DNA of 46,933 nucleotides from Actinomycetota bacterium. GTDB lineage: Bacteria; Actinomycetota; Actinomycetes; Nanopelagicales; Nanopelagicaceae. Below are positions 16,715 to 25,065 of the stretch, in pieces. The position numbers and the translations under genes are program-made. The notes beneath the pieces are model-generated. The model did no database searches. It was not told the origin of the DNA and saw only the letters and a list, made by a program, of their open reading frames with translations. The DNA lies in NCBI GenBank assembly GCA_947450175.1, contig CANFUR010000002.1:1-46933 (forward strand), written 5' to 3'. Within the stretch, counting starts at the first letter, position 1, and the number at the start of each line of letters is the position of its first letter.

Positions 16715-17527
16715 ATGTCAGAAATAAAACCAGGGTTTGCGCGTGATTGGGTTGAATTTAGCGACCCAAATGACAAAGAAGAAATCTTTAAGTGCGACCT
16801 CACGTGGTTGACCTCATTTTGGACCTGTATTTATGGCGATGGTTGCCAAGGTGTTTTTAAAAATCAGCCATTTAGTGGTTGCTGCACCGAAGGTGCCATG
16901 TACACCGATGAAGCAGATGAGAAGCGCACTGATAAAGCTGCCGCTTACTTAACTCCTGACATGTGGCAGTTTTATTCAGAAGCTCGCCCAAAGAAACCAG
17001 GTGGAGCTTTACGTATTTCAGAAAAAGATGAAGACGGGGATCGCAAAACTCGTCGCGTTGAAGATGGTTGTATTTTCTTAAACCGTAAAGGTTATGAAGC
17101 TGAAGGTTACACAGGTTCATTTGGTTGCGTTCTGCACCATTTAGCAATTAAAGAAAAGAAACACTTTGTTGACACAAAGCCAGATGTTTGCTGGCAATTG
17201 CCATTGCGTCGCAGTTTTGAAACTCGTGAAGTTGGCGAGCGCGAATATTCAGTCACCGTCATCGGTGAATACGAACGTCTTGCATGGGGCGATGGCGGAG
17301 AAGATTTCGATTGGTACTGCACTAGCAATCCTGACGCACATATTGGTACTGAGCCGGTGTATATCTCTAACAAATATGAACTTCAAAAACTTATGGGCGA
17401 AGCCGCTTATGCTGAGCTTGCTCGCTTGTGCGACATACGCGTTGCAGGAATTAAGGATGCCCAGAGCCGTTCGTTGCCGCTCTTTGTTATTCAACACCCA
17501 GCAACACTTGCCGCCCAGAAGAATTAG
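16715..17527 (+). CDS. conserved cysteine-rich protein of unknown function (DUF3109/YkgJ-like pattern)
   Basis: The protein has 270 residues from ATG 16715 (MSEIKPGFARDW). Cysteines cluster at residues 27, 38, 44, 56 and 57 (KC, WTC, DGCQG, SGCC), and more follow in EDGCIF, SFGCVLHH, PDVCW and DWYCTSN. The layout recalls the zinc- or Fe-S-binding cysteine-cluster families YkgJ and DUF3109, but I cannot assign it firmly. The protein is acidic and soluble with no signal peptide. It sits between proC and radA, each with its own leaderless-type promoter. The 5' end at 16694 is rejected because of the promoter position. Confidence 0.7.
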   Translation: MSEIKPGFARDWVEFSDPNDKEEIFKCDLTWLTSFWTCIYGDGCQGVFKNQPFSGCCTEGAMYTDEADEKRTDKAAAYLTPDMWQFYSEARPKKPGGALRISEKDEDGDRKTRRVEDGCIFLNRKGYEAEGYTGSFGCVLHHLAIKEKKHFVDTKPDVCWQLPLRRSFETREVGEREYSVTVIGEYERLAWGDGGEDFDWYCTSNPDAHIGTEPVYISNKYELQKLMGEAAYAELARLCDIRVAGIKDAQSRSLPLFVIQHPATLAAQKN

Positions 17528-17541
17528 TCAGTCCAACGTTC

Positions 17542-17553
17542 TAGGCTCTACCC
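17542..17553 (+). promoter_or_regulatory. putative -10 element, leaderless start of radA
   Basis: TAGGCT (17542-17547) is followed by 6 nt (CTACCC) and ATG 17554. It lies in the 26-bp gap after the Cys-rich gene and probably drives radA-mutY-GNAT. Confidence 0.65.
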
Positions 17554-18921
17554 ATGGCCAAAGTTGAAAAGGATCCCTTCCGCTGTAGTGAATGCGGTTG
17601 GAGCTCGCAAAAATGGGTTGGCCGCTGCGGTGAATGCCAAGCGTGGGGTTCTGTTGAAGAGTTAGCTGCACCTAAGAAACTCTCACTCGTTCCCGGAAAT
17701 GTAACAAGTAAAGCAACTCCCATCGGCGATGTTGATTTATCTGCAGCTCACGCACGTCCTACAGGAGTATCCGAACTTGATCGCGTACTTGGTGGCGGAT
17801 TAGTTCCAGGGGCGGCAATCTTGTTAGCCGGTGAACCCGGTGTTGGTAAATCTACGTTGCTTCTTTCTGTTGCTGCACAAACTGCCGCTAAAGGAATTCC
17901 TGCACTCTATGTCAGCGGTGAAGAATCTGCATCACAAGTTCGTCTTCGCGCCGAACGTATCAAGGCAATCGATCCACAACTCTTCCTTGCATCCGAAACT
18001 GATTTAGGCGCAGTAATTGCCCACATCGATGCAGTTAAACCACAGTTATTAATTATCGACTCAGTACAAACAATTGGCAGCAGCACTGCCGATGGTTCAC
18101 CCGGCGGAGTAACACAAGTGCGTGAAGTTGCCGGAGCACTTATTAGAATTTGTAAAGATCGCGATATTACGTTGCTGCTTGTTGGTCATGTAACAAAAGA
18201 TGGATCCATTGCTGGGCCTAGACTTCTTGAACATATTGTTGATGTTGTTCTTCAGTTCGAAGGCGAACGTCATTCACGTCTTCGTTTGATTCGCGCAATC
18301 AAAAACCGTTTTGGTGCATCCGATGAAGTTGGTTGCTTTGATTTAAGTGATTCGGGTATCGAATCCGTTCTTGATCCAACAGGTTTATTTACTTCTCGTC
18401 ATGCCGAACCAGTTCCTGGAACATGCGTGACAGTTACTCTAGAAGGTCGACGCCCATTACTAGCTGAAATTCAAGCGTTAGTAAGTCAGGGACGCGAAAA
18501 TGATTTTGGTAATGCCCGTCGAGTGGTTTCAGGTCTAGATTCTGCGCGCACATCAATGACTTTGGCCGTGCTAGAACTTCGTGCGGGTGTTCGCGTTGGC
18601 GGCCGCGATGTTTATGCAGCAACTGTTGGCGGCATGAAAATGTCAGAACCTGCTGCAGATTTAGCTCTAGCTTTAGCTGTTGCATCTGCTGCCAAAGGTT
18701 TAGCGCTGCCTTCTGATTTAGTTGCAATTGGTGAAGTTGGTTTAGCTGGAGAAATCCGTAAAGTCAGTGGTGTAGATCGTCGTCTGCAAGAAGCATTTCG
18801 TTTAGGTTTTAAACGTGCTCTAGTTCCAACTGGATCTGAAACAAAAATCGCCGGAATGGAAATTGTTGAAGTTTCACGCCTTGACCAAGCACTCAAACGG
18901 GTAAAAATAACTGGCGAATGA
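17554..18921 (+). CDS. radA: DNA repair protein RadA
   Basis: The protein has 455 residues. An N-terminal four-cysteine zinc finger (FRCSECGWSSQKWVGRCGEC) is followed by the RecA-like core with Walker A LAGEPGVGKSTLL, Walker B LLIIDSVQT and the RadA-specific KNRFG motif (IKNRFGASDEVG). A Lon-like C-terminal domain begins around residue 290. RadA helps process recombination intermediates by branch migration. It overlaps mutY by 4 nt. Confidence 0.96.
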   Translation: MAKVEKDPFRCSECGWSSQKWVGRCGECQAWGSVEELAAPKKLSLVPGNVTSKATPIGDVDLSAAHARPTGVSELDRVLGGGLVPGAAILLAGEPGVGKSTLLLSVAAQTAAKGIPALYVSGEESASQVRLRAERIKAIDPQLFLASETDLGAVIAHIDAVKPQLLIIDSVQTIGSSTADGSPGGVTQVREVAGALIRICKDRDITLLLVGHVTKDGSIAGPRLLEHIVDVVLQFEGERHSRLRLIRAIKNRFGASDEVGCFDLSDSGIESVLDPTGLFTSRHAEPVPGTCVTVTLEGRRPLLAEIQALVSQGRENDFGNARRVVSGLDSARTSMTLAVLELRAGVRVGGRDVYAATVGGMKMSEPAADLALALAVASAAKGLALPSDLVAIGEVGLAGEIRKVSGVDRRLQEAFRLGFKRALVPTGSETKIAGMEIVEVSRLDQALKRVKITGE

Positions 18922-19769
18922 ACCAGCTAGAAAAGCCGATAACTTCCTGGTTTAAGAGAAATAAACGCGATTTGCCCTGGCGCACGACAACGCCTTGGGG
19001 TGTCATGGTTAGCGAATATATGTTGCAACAAACCCCAGTTAATCGGGTTCTCCCTAAATGGGATGAATGGATGAATCGTTGGCCAACACCTAAAGATTTA
19101 GCTAAAGCATCACCCGCCCAAGTTATTACGGCGTGGGGGCGTCTTGGTTATCCGCGCCGGGCACTGCGCTTACATGCCGCCGCGCACATTATCGCGGAAG
19201 ATTTTAATAACCAAGTTCCAGAAAATGTTGAAACTCTAAAAACATTGCCTGGAATTGGCGAATACACCGCAGCTGCAATCGCTGCCTTTGCCTTTGAACA
19301 ACAAACGCTAGTGATGGATGTAAATATTCGCAGGTTATTAACCCGCATCATCGATGGCAACGAACACCCAAAGCCTGCACCAACAGCTAAAGAAAAAGCA
19401 TCAAGACTTGCACTTCAACCAACTAAAAATGCACACATCTGGGCCGCCGCAACTATGGAACTAGGCGCACTTGTCTGCACTTCTAAGAATCCAATCTGCG
19501 AACAATGCCCAGTAATTGGTCAATGTAACTGGCGCAAAAATGGTTATCCGAAAACTGATTTAGTGCGCAAATCACAAGATTGGCATGGCACCGATAGAAA
19601 ATGCCGGGGAACCATTATTCAAGCCCTGCGTGATAACGAATCACTTACCGAGAACGCAATTAAGAAACTCTGGCCTGATGAATCACAAATAGAAAAAGCG
19701 CTAAAAACCCTGCAAGAAGATTTACTCATAGAAGCTATCCCCCGCAAGCGTTATAGACTCCCTCAATGA
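18918..19769 (+). CDS. mutY: A/G-specific adenine DNA glycosylase MutY
   Basis: The protein has 283 residues. The catalytic Glu lies in VSEYMLQQTPVNRV. The helix-hairpin-helix is LPGIGEYTAAAIAAFAF and the catalytic Asp is in VMDVNIRRLL. The 4Fe-4S ligands are C-X6-C-X2-C-X5-C in CTSKNPICEQCPVIGQC. It removes adenine opposite 8-oxoguanine. The usual C-terminal MutT-like domain seems reduced: only about 60 residues follow the cluster, so 8-oxoG discrimination may differ. Coupled to radA and to the next GNAT gene by ATGA overlaps. Confidence 0.94.
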   Translation: MNQLEKPITSWFKRNKRDLPWRTTTPWGVMVSEYMLQQTPVNRVLPKWDEWMNRWPTPKDLAKASPAQVITAWGRLGYPRRALRLHAAAHIIAEDFNNQVPENVETLKTLPGIGEYTAAAIAAFAFEQQTLVMDVNIRRLLTRIIDGNEHPKPAPTAKEKASRLALQPTKNAHIWAAATMELGALVCTSKNPICEQCPVIGQCNWRKNGYPKTDLVRKSQDWHGTDRKCRGTIIQALRDNESLTENAIKKLWPDESQIEKALKTLQEDLLIEAIPRKRYRLPQ

Positions 19770-20251
19770 ATATGTCTGGGATCCGCGTAGCCGTTAAAGA
19801 AGATGGACCACGCATCCTGCAACTCATTAAAGATTTAGCAGAGTATGAAAAAGCACCGCTAGAAGCTAAAGCCACATTGCAACAAATTGAAGAAACAATA
19901 TTTAGCGACAATCCAACCGCCTTTTGCCATGTTGCCGAAGTAGATGGCCAAGTAATCGGAATTGCTATCTGGTTCCTTAATTACTCAACATGGCTTGGTA
20001 AACCCGGAATGTATTTAGAAGATCTCTATGTTGATCCTGATTACCGTGGCAAAGGTTTCGGAATGGGATTTCTAAAGACTCTTGCAAAAATCTGCGTTGA
20101 GCGCGGGTACGAAAGATTCCAATGGTGGGTTCTAGATTGGAATGAACCGTCAATTAAGCTCTATAAATCCATTGGCGCAATACCAATGGATGAATGGACA
20201 GTTTTCCGACTTAGTGGCGATCCATTAAAGGTTTTTGCCGGTGACGCTTAA
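19766..20251 (+). CDS. GNAT family N-acetyltransferase (diamine acetyltransferase-like)
   Basis: The protein has 161 residues. The acetyl-CoA loop is VDPDYRGKGFGMGFLKTL, preceded by GMYLEDLYV. The downstream WWVLDWNEPSIKLYKSIGA is typical of spermine/spermidine N-acetyltransferase relatives. The acceptor is probably a polyamine or amino compound, but this is inference from similarity. It overlaps mutY by 4 nt and its last 4 bp overlap the convergent SOUL gene. Confidence 0.85.
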   Translation: MNMSGIRVAVKEDGPRILQLIKDLAEYEKAPLEAKATLQQIEETIFSDNPTAFCHVAEVDGQVIGIAIWFLNYSTWLGKPGMYLEDLYVDPDYRGKGFGMGFLKTLAKICVERGYERFQWWVLDWNEPSIKLYKSIGAIPMDEWTVFRLSGDPLKVFAGDA

Positions 20252-20769
20252 ATAGTTGGAATCACAATCTCGTTGTACTGCATAAATCCTGGCTTAAATG
20301 GTGGATCAAAGCGGGCAACTCTGGTTTCGTCAGAGAGTGTCACGTTTTCCTTTTCGGCCGCAGCACGAAGTTCGGCAATTTTCTTAGCAGACAACGCGGT
20401 AGTTGCTTTCCCACGAAATGATGCAGCAACACAAATCTCTGCACCAAGTTCACGCAAGACAACACTTGAATTAATTGGAAGGGGCATGTCTGCAAGTGAG
20501 CTTCCTGCGGGCATTACAAATGAGACAAACCACTCATCTTCATTGAGGTTATCGAATCTTTGTGCAGTTATTACAGGAGCAGTCATGGCTATTTTTGCTT
20601 CAGTTTTATTACCTTTTGAAATGTAGCTAAAGAGTGAACCGAAAGCAGAACTTGCTGCATCTGAGTACTTAGATGAAGTTTTAACTTCAGCAATTACACA
20701 AGGCGCATATTCACGAATTTCAAACTCTGAATAAGTTTTTAATATTCGAAATTCTTGTCTTTTAGTCAT
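20248..20769 (-). CDS. SOUL-type haem-binding family protein
   Basis: The protein has 173 residues. It carries the SOUL/HBP marks YSEFEIREYAPCVIAEV near the N-terminus, the loop KIAMTAPVI, and FVMPAGSSLADMPLP. Members bind haem or tetrapyrroles, though bacterial roles are not settled. No signal peptide is present. TATTCT with a 6-nt spacer precedes the ATG, which supports an independent leaderless transcript. Confidence 0.9.
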   Translation of the reverse strand: MTKRQEFRILKTYSEFEIREYAPCVIAEVKTSSKYSDAASSAFGSLFSYISKGNKTEAKIAMTAPVITAQRFDNLNEDEWFVSFVMPAGSSLADMPLPINSSVVLRELGAEICVAASFRGKATTALSAKKIAELRAAAEKENVTLSDETRVARFDPPFKPGFMQYNEIVIPTI

Positions 20770-20781
20770 AGTTAGAGAATA
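20770..20781 (-). promoter_or_regulatory. putative -10 element, leaderless start of SOUL gene
   Basis: On the minus strand TATTCT (20781-20776) is followed by 6 nt (CTAACT) and ATG 20769. The gap to the upstream oxidoreductase gene is only 23 bp. Confidence 0.6.
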
Positions 20782-20792
20782 CCCTGCTGTTG

Positions 20793-21860
20793 TTAAATTG
20801 CCTTCACGTTTATTGTATGCCAGCCCTCTGCACCGTTAGGAAGAATGGGCACGTTGGCTTGTGATTGAACCTTGCCATCACCATCGGTTGCGCGAACAGT
20901 AATACGGTGATTGCCTTTGGTGGCATTCCAATCAATCCACCATTGACGCCATGATGTTTTGGCAATCTCTGGTCCAAGAGTTGCGGTGCGCCATGGTTGA
21001 TTATCAATTTGAATTTCGATTTTAGATATTCCTACTAGCGGGGCCCATGCAACTCCTGCTATTGCAACTGGGCCAATTGAAATCTCTCCATTATTTAAAG
21101 GGGTATCGATTCGAGATTGAGTTTTAATTGGACCGCGTTCTGCCCAACCTTGTTCAATCCAGTACCCATGTTTTTGATCAAAGCGAGTTAGTTCAATTCG
21201 CATAAGCCATTTCGTGGCCGATACATAACCATAAAGCCCAGGCACAATAATTCGTGCAGGCCATCCATGTTTATCTGGCAAAGCTTCACCGTTCATCCCA
21301 ATTGCAATCATCGCATCGCGCCCATCTAAGGCTGCAAGTGGAAAGCCCGCCGAAAATCCATCGACGGAATAGCCCATAACTTGATCTGCATCTGCGTGTG
21401 GCTGGGCTTCTTTGATCAAATCATCTAAACGAATTCCTTGCCATCGTGCATTTCCAACTAATGTGCCGCCAACTTCATTAGAAACGCACGAGATTGTGTC
21501 ATCGAGTTCAAAGGTTGGACGAGCAATTAATTGATCGTAAGTAAGTGTTATTGGTTTAGAAACTAGTCCGACAATTTCTAACTTCCAATTATCTAAAGAA
21601 ATCTGCGGAACGGTGAATGCGGTATCGATTCGAAAGAAATCTTGATTAGGTGTAAATAGTGGTGAAAGTCCCGGTGTTTGTAAGGCAGGATCAAGAGGTG
21701 GTGGCGCAAGTGGTTTTAGAGCTTTAGGAATTGCGGCTTTAACTCTGTTTATCTGTACCACTGCTTTGTGGGTGAGAAGTTTTGCACCGGCAGTTGCTGT
21801 AATAGTCACAGCACCAATTGCACCTACCGCTTTAAATAAGTTACGGCGCGAAATCTGCAT
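20793..21860 (-). CDS. Tat-exported molybdopterin-dependent oxidoreductase (sulfite oxidase family)
   Basis: The protein has 355 residues. The N-terminus ISRRNLFKAVGAIGAVTIT is a twin-arginine signal. The molybdopterin domain carries the Mo-binding cysteine in DDTISCVSNEVGG, and WPARIIVPGLYGYVSATKW and WVERGPIKTQ-like segments follow. A C-terminal Ig-like dimerisation domain starts near PLNNGEISIGPVAIAGVAW. The substrate may be sulfite or a sulfoxide (MsrP-like activity on oxidised proteins is possible). No haem subunit or molybdenum cofactor gene lies in the window. Confidence 0.9.
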   Translation of the reverse strand: MQISRRNLFKAVGAIGAVTITATAGAKLLTHKAVVQINRVKAAIPKALKPLAPPPLDPALQTPGLSPLFTPNQDFFRIDTAFTVPQISLDNWKLEIVGLVSKPITLTYDQLIARPTFELDDTISCVSNEVGGTLVGNARWQGIRLDDLIKEAQPHADADQVMGYSVDGFSAGFPLAALDGRDAMIAIGMNGEALPDKHGWPARIIVPGLYGYVSATKWLMRIELTRFDQKHGYWIEQGWAERGPIKTQSRIDTPLNNGEISIGPVAIAGVAWAPLVGISKIEIQIDNQPWRTATLGPEIAKTSWRQWWIDWNATKGNHRITVRATDGDGKVQSQANVPILPNGAEGWHTINVKAI

Positions 21861-21867
21861 AGGCGCA

Positions 21868-21878
21868 ACGGTAACCGT
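21868..21878. repeat. 11-bp inverted repeat before the oxidoreductase start
   Basis: ACGGT-A-ACCGT is a perfect inverted repeat with a one-base centre, 7 bp upstream of ATG 21860. It could be an operator overlapping the promoter or chance. No leaderless-type hexamer is found at this start. Confidence 0.35.
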
Positions 21879-21937
21879 GATTACGTGTCTGGGCCATTGG
21901 AAACTTCTTCAAAGTTTATGTGGCGAAAAATTTAGAT

Positions 21938-24439
21938 TTAAGCGGTTGGTGCTTCAGCTAAATTTTCAGGTGAATCAGGCGTCTCGGCCTTTGCTGCACC
22001 TTTGAATGTGAAGATTGCATCAGTGCCTTCGCCCTCTGCATCTACAACAATGATTTCACCTGCCTTAAGTTCACCGAACAAGATGCGCTCTGAAAGCGCA
22101 TCTTCGATCTCGCGCTGAATTGTGCGACGCAATGGACGAGCACCAAGAAGTGGGTCATAACCGCGTGCAGCAAGTAAATCCTTGGCTGCAGGTGTTAATT
22201 CGATACCCATATCTTTTGCTTGCAAACGATCATCAAGGTTTTTGATCATCAAATCAACAATTTGAATAATCTGATCCTTAGTTAATTGGTGGAAGACGAT
22301 TACGTCATCAATACGGTTAAGGAATTCAGGGCGGAAATGAGACTTAAGCTCCTCATTGACCTTGCCCTTCATGCGCTCGTAATTTGTTTGATCGTCATCG
22401 CTGTTAGCAAAACCAAGACCTAGGCTCTTTGAGATGTCGCGAGTACCAAGGTTTGTAGTCATGATGATGACAGTGTTCTTGAAGTCAACGGTGCGACCTT
22501 GTGAATCCGTTAGGCGACCGTCTTCAAGAACCTGCAACAACGAGTTGAAGATATCTGGATGTGCTTTTTCGATTTCATCGAAAAGAACAACAGAGAATGG
22601 TCGGCGGCGAACTTTTTCAGTTAGCTGTCCACCTTCGTCGTAACCAACATATCCTGGAGGTGCACCGAATAAACGTGATGCGGTGTGACGCTCTGAGTAT
22701 TCAGACATATCCAACTGAATCAAGGCATCTTGATCACCAAATAAGAATGATGCAAGTGTGCGAGAAAGTTCAGTCTTACCAACACCTGACGGTCCAGCGA
22801 AGATAAATGAGCCACCAGGACGGCGTGGATCTTTTAGGCCAGCGCGTGTACGGCGGATTGCTTGTGACAAAGCCTTAATTGCTTGATCTTGTCCAATAAC
22901 TCGGTGATGAAGTTCATCTTCCATACGAAGAAGTCGTGCAGTTTCTTCTTCTGTTAACTTAAAGACTGGAATTCCAGTTGATGCAGAAAGAACTTGGGCG
23001 ATGAGTTCTTCATCAACCTCAGTGACCTTATCCAGATCAGTTGCTTTCCAATTCTTCTCAGCTTCATGCTTTTCAGCGATAAGGGTTTTTTCCTTATCGC
23101 GAAGTGATGCTGCCATTTCAAAGTCTTGACCATCGATTGCAGATTCTTTTTCTTTGCGGGCATCTGCGATTTTGTCATCAAATGCGCGGAGTTCTGCAGG
23201 TGCAGTCATGCGCTTAATGCGAAGACGTGAGCCTGCTTCATCAATTAAATCAATTGCCTTATCTGGTAAGAAACGATCTGATACATAACGATCGGCAAGA
23301 TTTGCCGCTGCTGCTAGTGCGCCATCGGTAATAGATACGCGGTGGTGAGTTTCGTAGCGATCGCGAAGACCCTTCAAAATTTCGATTGTGTGAGCAACTG
23401 ATGGTTCTTTTACTTGAATTGGTTGGAAGCGGCGCTCAAGAGCTGCATCCTTCTCAACATGCTTGCGATACTCATCAAGAGTTGTTGCACCGATAGTCTG
23501 TAATTCACCGCGTGCAAGCATTGGCTTCAAGATGCTGGCTGCATCAATTGCACCTTCTGCAGCACCGGCACCAACAAGTGTGTGAATTTCATCAATAAAA
23601 AGAATGATGTCGCCGCGAGTTTTAATCTCTTTGAGAACTTTCTTCAAGCGCTCTTCGAAATCTCCACGGTAGCGGCTGCCAGCAACAAGTGCACCAAGGT
23701 CTAGTGAGTACAGTTGCTTGTCTTTCAGTGTTTCCGGAACATCGTTCTTGTAAATCGCTTGTGCAAGACCTTCAACGACTGCAGTCTTACCTACACCAGG
23801 TTCACCGATTAGAACTGGATTATTTTTTGTGCGACGTGAAAGAACTTGCATCACACGTTCAATTTCATTTTCGCGACCAATAACTGGGTCAAGCTTTCCT
23901 TCGCGGGCAGCTTGAGTCAGGTTGCGACCAAATTGATCAAGTACCAAAGATGTTGAAGGTGTTCCTTCGGCTGGGCCACCTGTTTGTACAGCTTCTTTAC
24001 CTTGGTAACCAGAAAGCAATTGAATAACTTGTTGGCGAACGCGGTTAAGGTCAGCACCAAGCTTTACAAGAACCTGTGCAGCAACACCTTCACCTTCGCG
24101 GATAAGACCAAGCAAAATATGTTCGGTACCAATGTAATTGTGACCAAGTTGCAACGCTTCGCGAAGTGAAAGTTCTAGAACTTTCTTTGCACGCGGTGTA
24201 AATGGGATATGTCCACTTGGTGCTTGCTGACCTTGTCCGATAATTTCTTCAACTTGTGCGCGAACGCCTTCAAGTGAAATACCGAGAGATTCGAGACCCT
24301 TTGCAGCAACGCCTTCACCTTCATGAATTAAGCCGAGCAGAATGTGCTCAGTGCCGATGTAGTTGTGATTGAGCATGCGAGCTTCTTCTTGGGCCAGCAC
24401 AACAACGCGACGGGCTCGATCTGTAAAGCGCTCAAACAT
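21938..24439 (-). CDS. clpC: Clp protease ATPase ClpC
   Basis: The protein has 833 residues. Two N-terminal Clp repeats contain [15 protein letters not shown] and [18 protein letters not shown]-1 has Walker [11 protein letters not shown] and Walker [15 protein letters not shown]-like helical segment ([22 protein letters not shown]) lies between the modules. AAA-2 has [21 protein letters not shown] and an LGF segment for ClpP binding (SLGLGFANS). It unfolds substrates for ClpP. It has its own 126-bp upstream region with a ribosome binding site (AGGAAGAG), unlike most nearby genes. Confidence 0.97.
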   Translation of the reverse strand: MFERFTDRARRVVVLAQEEARMLNHNYIGTEHILLGLIHEGEGVAAKGLESLGISLEGVRAQVEEIIGQGQQAPSGHIPFTPRAKKVLELSLREALQLGHNYIGTEHILLGLIREGEGVAAQVLVKLGADLNRVRQQVIQLLSGYQGKEAVQTGGPAEGTPSTSLVLDQFGRNLTQAAREGKLDPVIGRENEIERVMQVLSRRTKNNPVLIGEPGVGKTAVVEGLAQAIYKNDVPETLKDKQLYSLDLGALVAGSRYRGDFEERLKKVLKEIKTRGDIILFIDEIHTLVGAGAAEGAIDAASILKPMLARGELQTIGATTLDEYRKHVEKDAALERRFQPIQVKEPSVAHTIEILKGLRDRYETHHRVSITDGALAAAANLADRYVSDRFLPDKAIDLIDEAGSRLRIKRMTAPAELRAFDDKIADARKEKESAIDGQDFEMAASLRDKEKTLIAEKHEAEKNWKATDLDKVTEVDEELIAQVLSASTGIPVFKLTEEETARLLRMEDELHHRVIGQDQAIKALSQAIRRTRAGLKDPRRPGGSFIFAGPSGVGKTELSRTLASFLFGDQDALIQLDMSEYSERHTASRLFGAPPGYVGYDEGGQLTEKVRRRPFSVVLFDEIEKAHPDIFNSLLQVLEDGRLTDSQGRTVDFKNTVIIMTTNLGTRDISKSLGLGFANSDDDQTNYERMKGKVNEELKSHFRPEFLNRIDDVIVFHQLTKDQIIQIVDLMIKNLDDRLQAKDMGIELTPAAKDLLAARGYDPLLGARPLRRTIQREIEDALSERILFGELKAGEIIVVDAEGEGTDAIFTFKGAAKAETPDSPENLAEAPTA

Positions 24440-24565
24440 GGGCGGGGCTCTCTTCCTGTGGTCTTCGCTTTAGCCTAATACCTGCAGGGTCACGCTCGCG
24501 AGGTGGAAAGCTACTGACTTCTACAACCCAAGAGGTGGGCGATTTATGCCCGGCTGTGGCTATAT
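24440..24565 (-). promoter_or_regulatory. clpC upstream region with candidate -10 and two small palindromes
   Basis: Reading towards clpC, a candidate -10 TAGGCT (24477-24472) would give a leader of about 25 nt with AGGAAGAG before ATG 24439. Just upstream lie CCTGCAGG (24481-24488) and CTCGCGAG (24495-24502). In other actinobacteria ClgR controls clp genes through GC-rich sites, so the second palindrome is a weak candidate. The rest holds no gene that I can see. Confidence 0.4.
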
Positions 24566-25063
24566 CTAGGCTAGTTTTTTGAGCATTCTGGTGTTGCCCA
24601 AGGTATTTGGCTTCACAGATTCAAGATCCAAGAACTCGGCCACACCAGCATCATATGAGCGCAAAAGTTCGGAATACACCGCAGGGTCAACCGGAGTTCC
24701 TTCAATTACTTCAAAGCCGTGGGAGCCAAAGAACTCGGTTTGAAACGTAAGACAGAAAATCTTCTCTACGCCAACTTCGCTAGCACGTTTAATGATCGCT
24801 TCTAGGATTTTATGGCCGATTCCTTGGCGATTTAATTCTTTCTTGACCGCAACTGTGCGAACTTCAGCTAAATCTTCCCAAAGTATGTGTAGCGCTCCGC
24901 AACCAACAACTGCGCCATCAAGTTCTGCAACTACAAACTCTTGCACGCTTTCATAAAGAGTCACAGTTTCTTTTGCAAGCATTTGTCCGGGTGCAGCATA
25001 TGAATCTACAAGCGCGCGGATAGATTTAACATCCTTTGTTTTTGCTGGACGAACAACAAGCAT
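24566..25063 (-). CDS. argA: amino-acid N-acetyltransferase ArgA (short actinobacterial type)
   Basis: The protein has 165 residues and is a single GNAT domain. Motif A is VAVKKELNRQGIGHKILEAII, and KIFCLTFQTEFFGSHGFEVIEGTPVD matches N-acetylglutamate synthases. Like mycobacterial ArgA it lacks the amino-acid-kinase domain of E. coli ArgA. It would supply N-acetylglutamate for arginine synthesis. It follows lysS by 2 nt and precedes clpC, a neighbourhood shared with other actinobacteria. Confidence 0.85.
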   Translation of the reverse strand: MLVVRPAKTKDVKSIRALVDSYAAPGQMLAKETVTLYESVQEFVVAELDGAVVGCGALHILWEDLAEVRTVAVKKELNRQGIGHKILEAIIKRASEVGVEKIFCLTFQTEFFGSHGFEVIEGTPVDPAVYSELLRSYDAGVAEFLDLESVKPNTLGNTRMLKKLA

Positions 25064-25065
25064 TC

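Noticed and set aside
21901-21917. AAACTT-N5-AAGTTT inverted repeat after clpC as a terminator
   Set aside because: The stem is all A/T-rich with 6 bp and lacks a following T-tract on the minus strand, so it is too weak to call.
24561-24580. T-tract near the end of argA as a terminator
   Set aside because: The run encodes the last Lys-Lys codons of ArgA on the minus strand, and no GC-rich stem precedes it.
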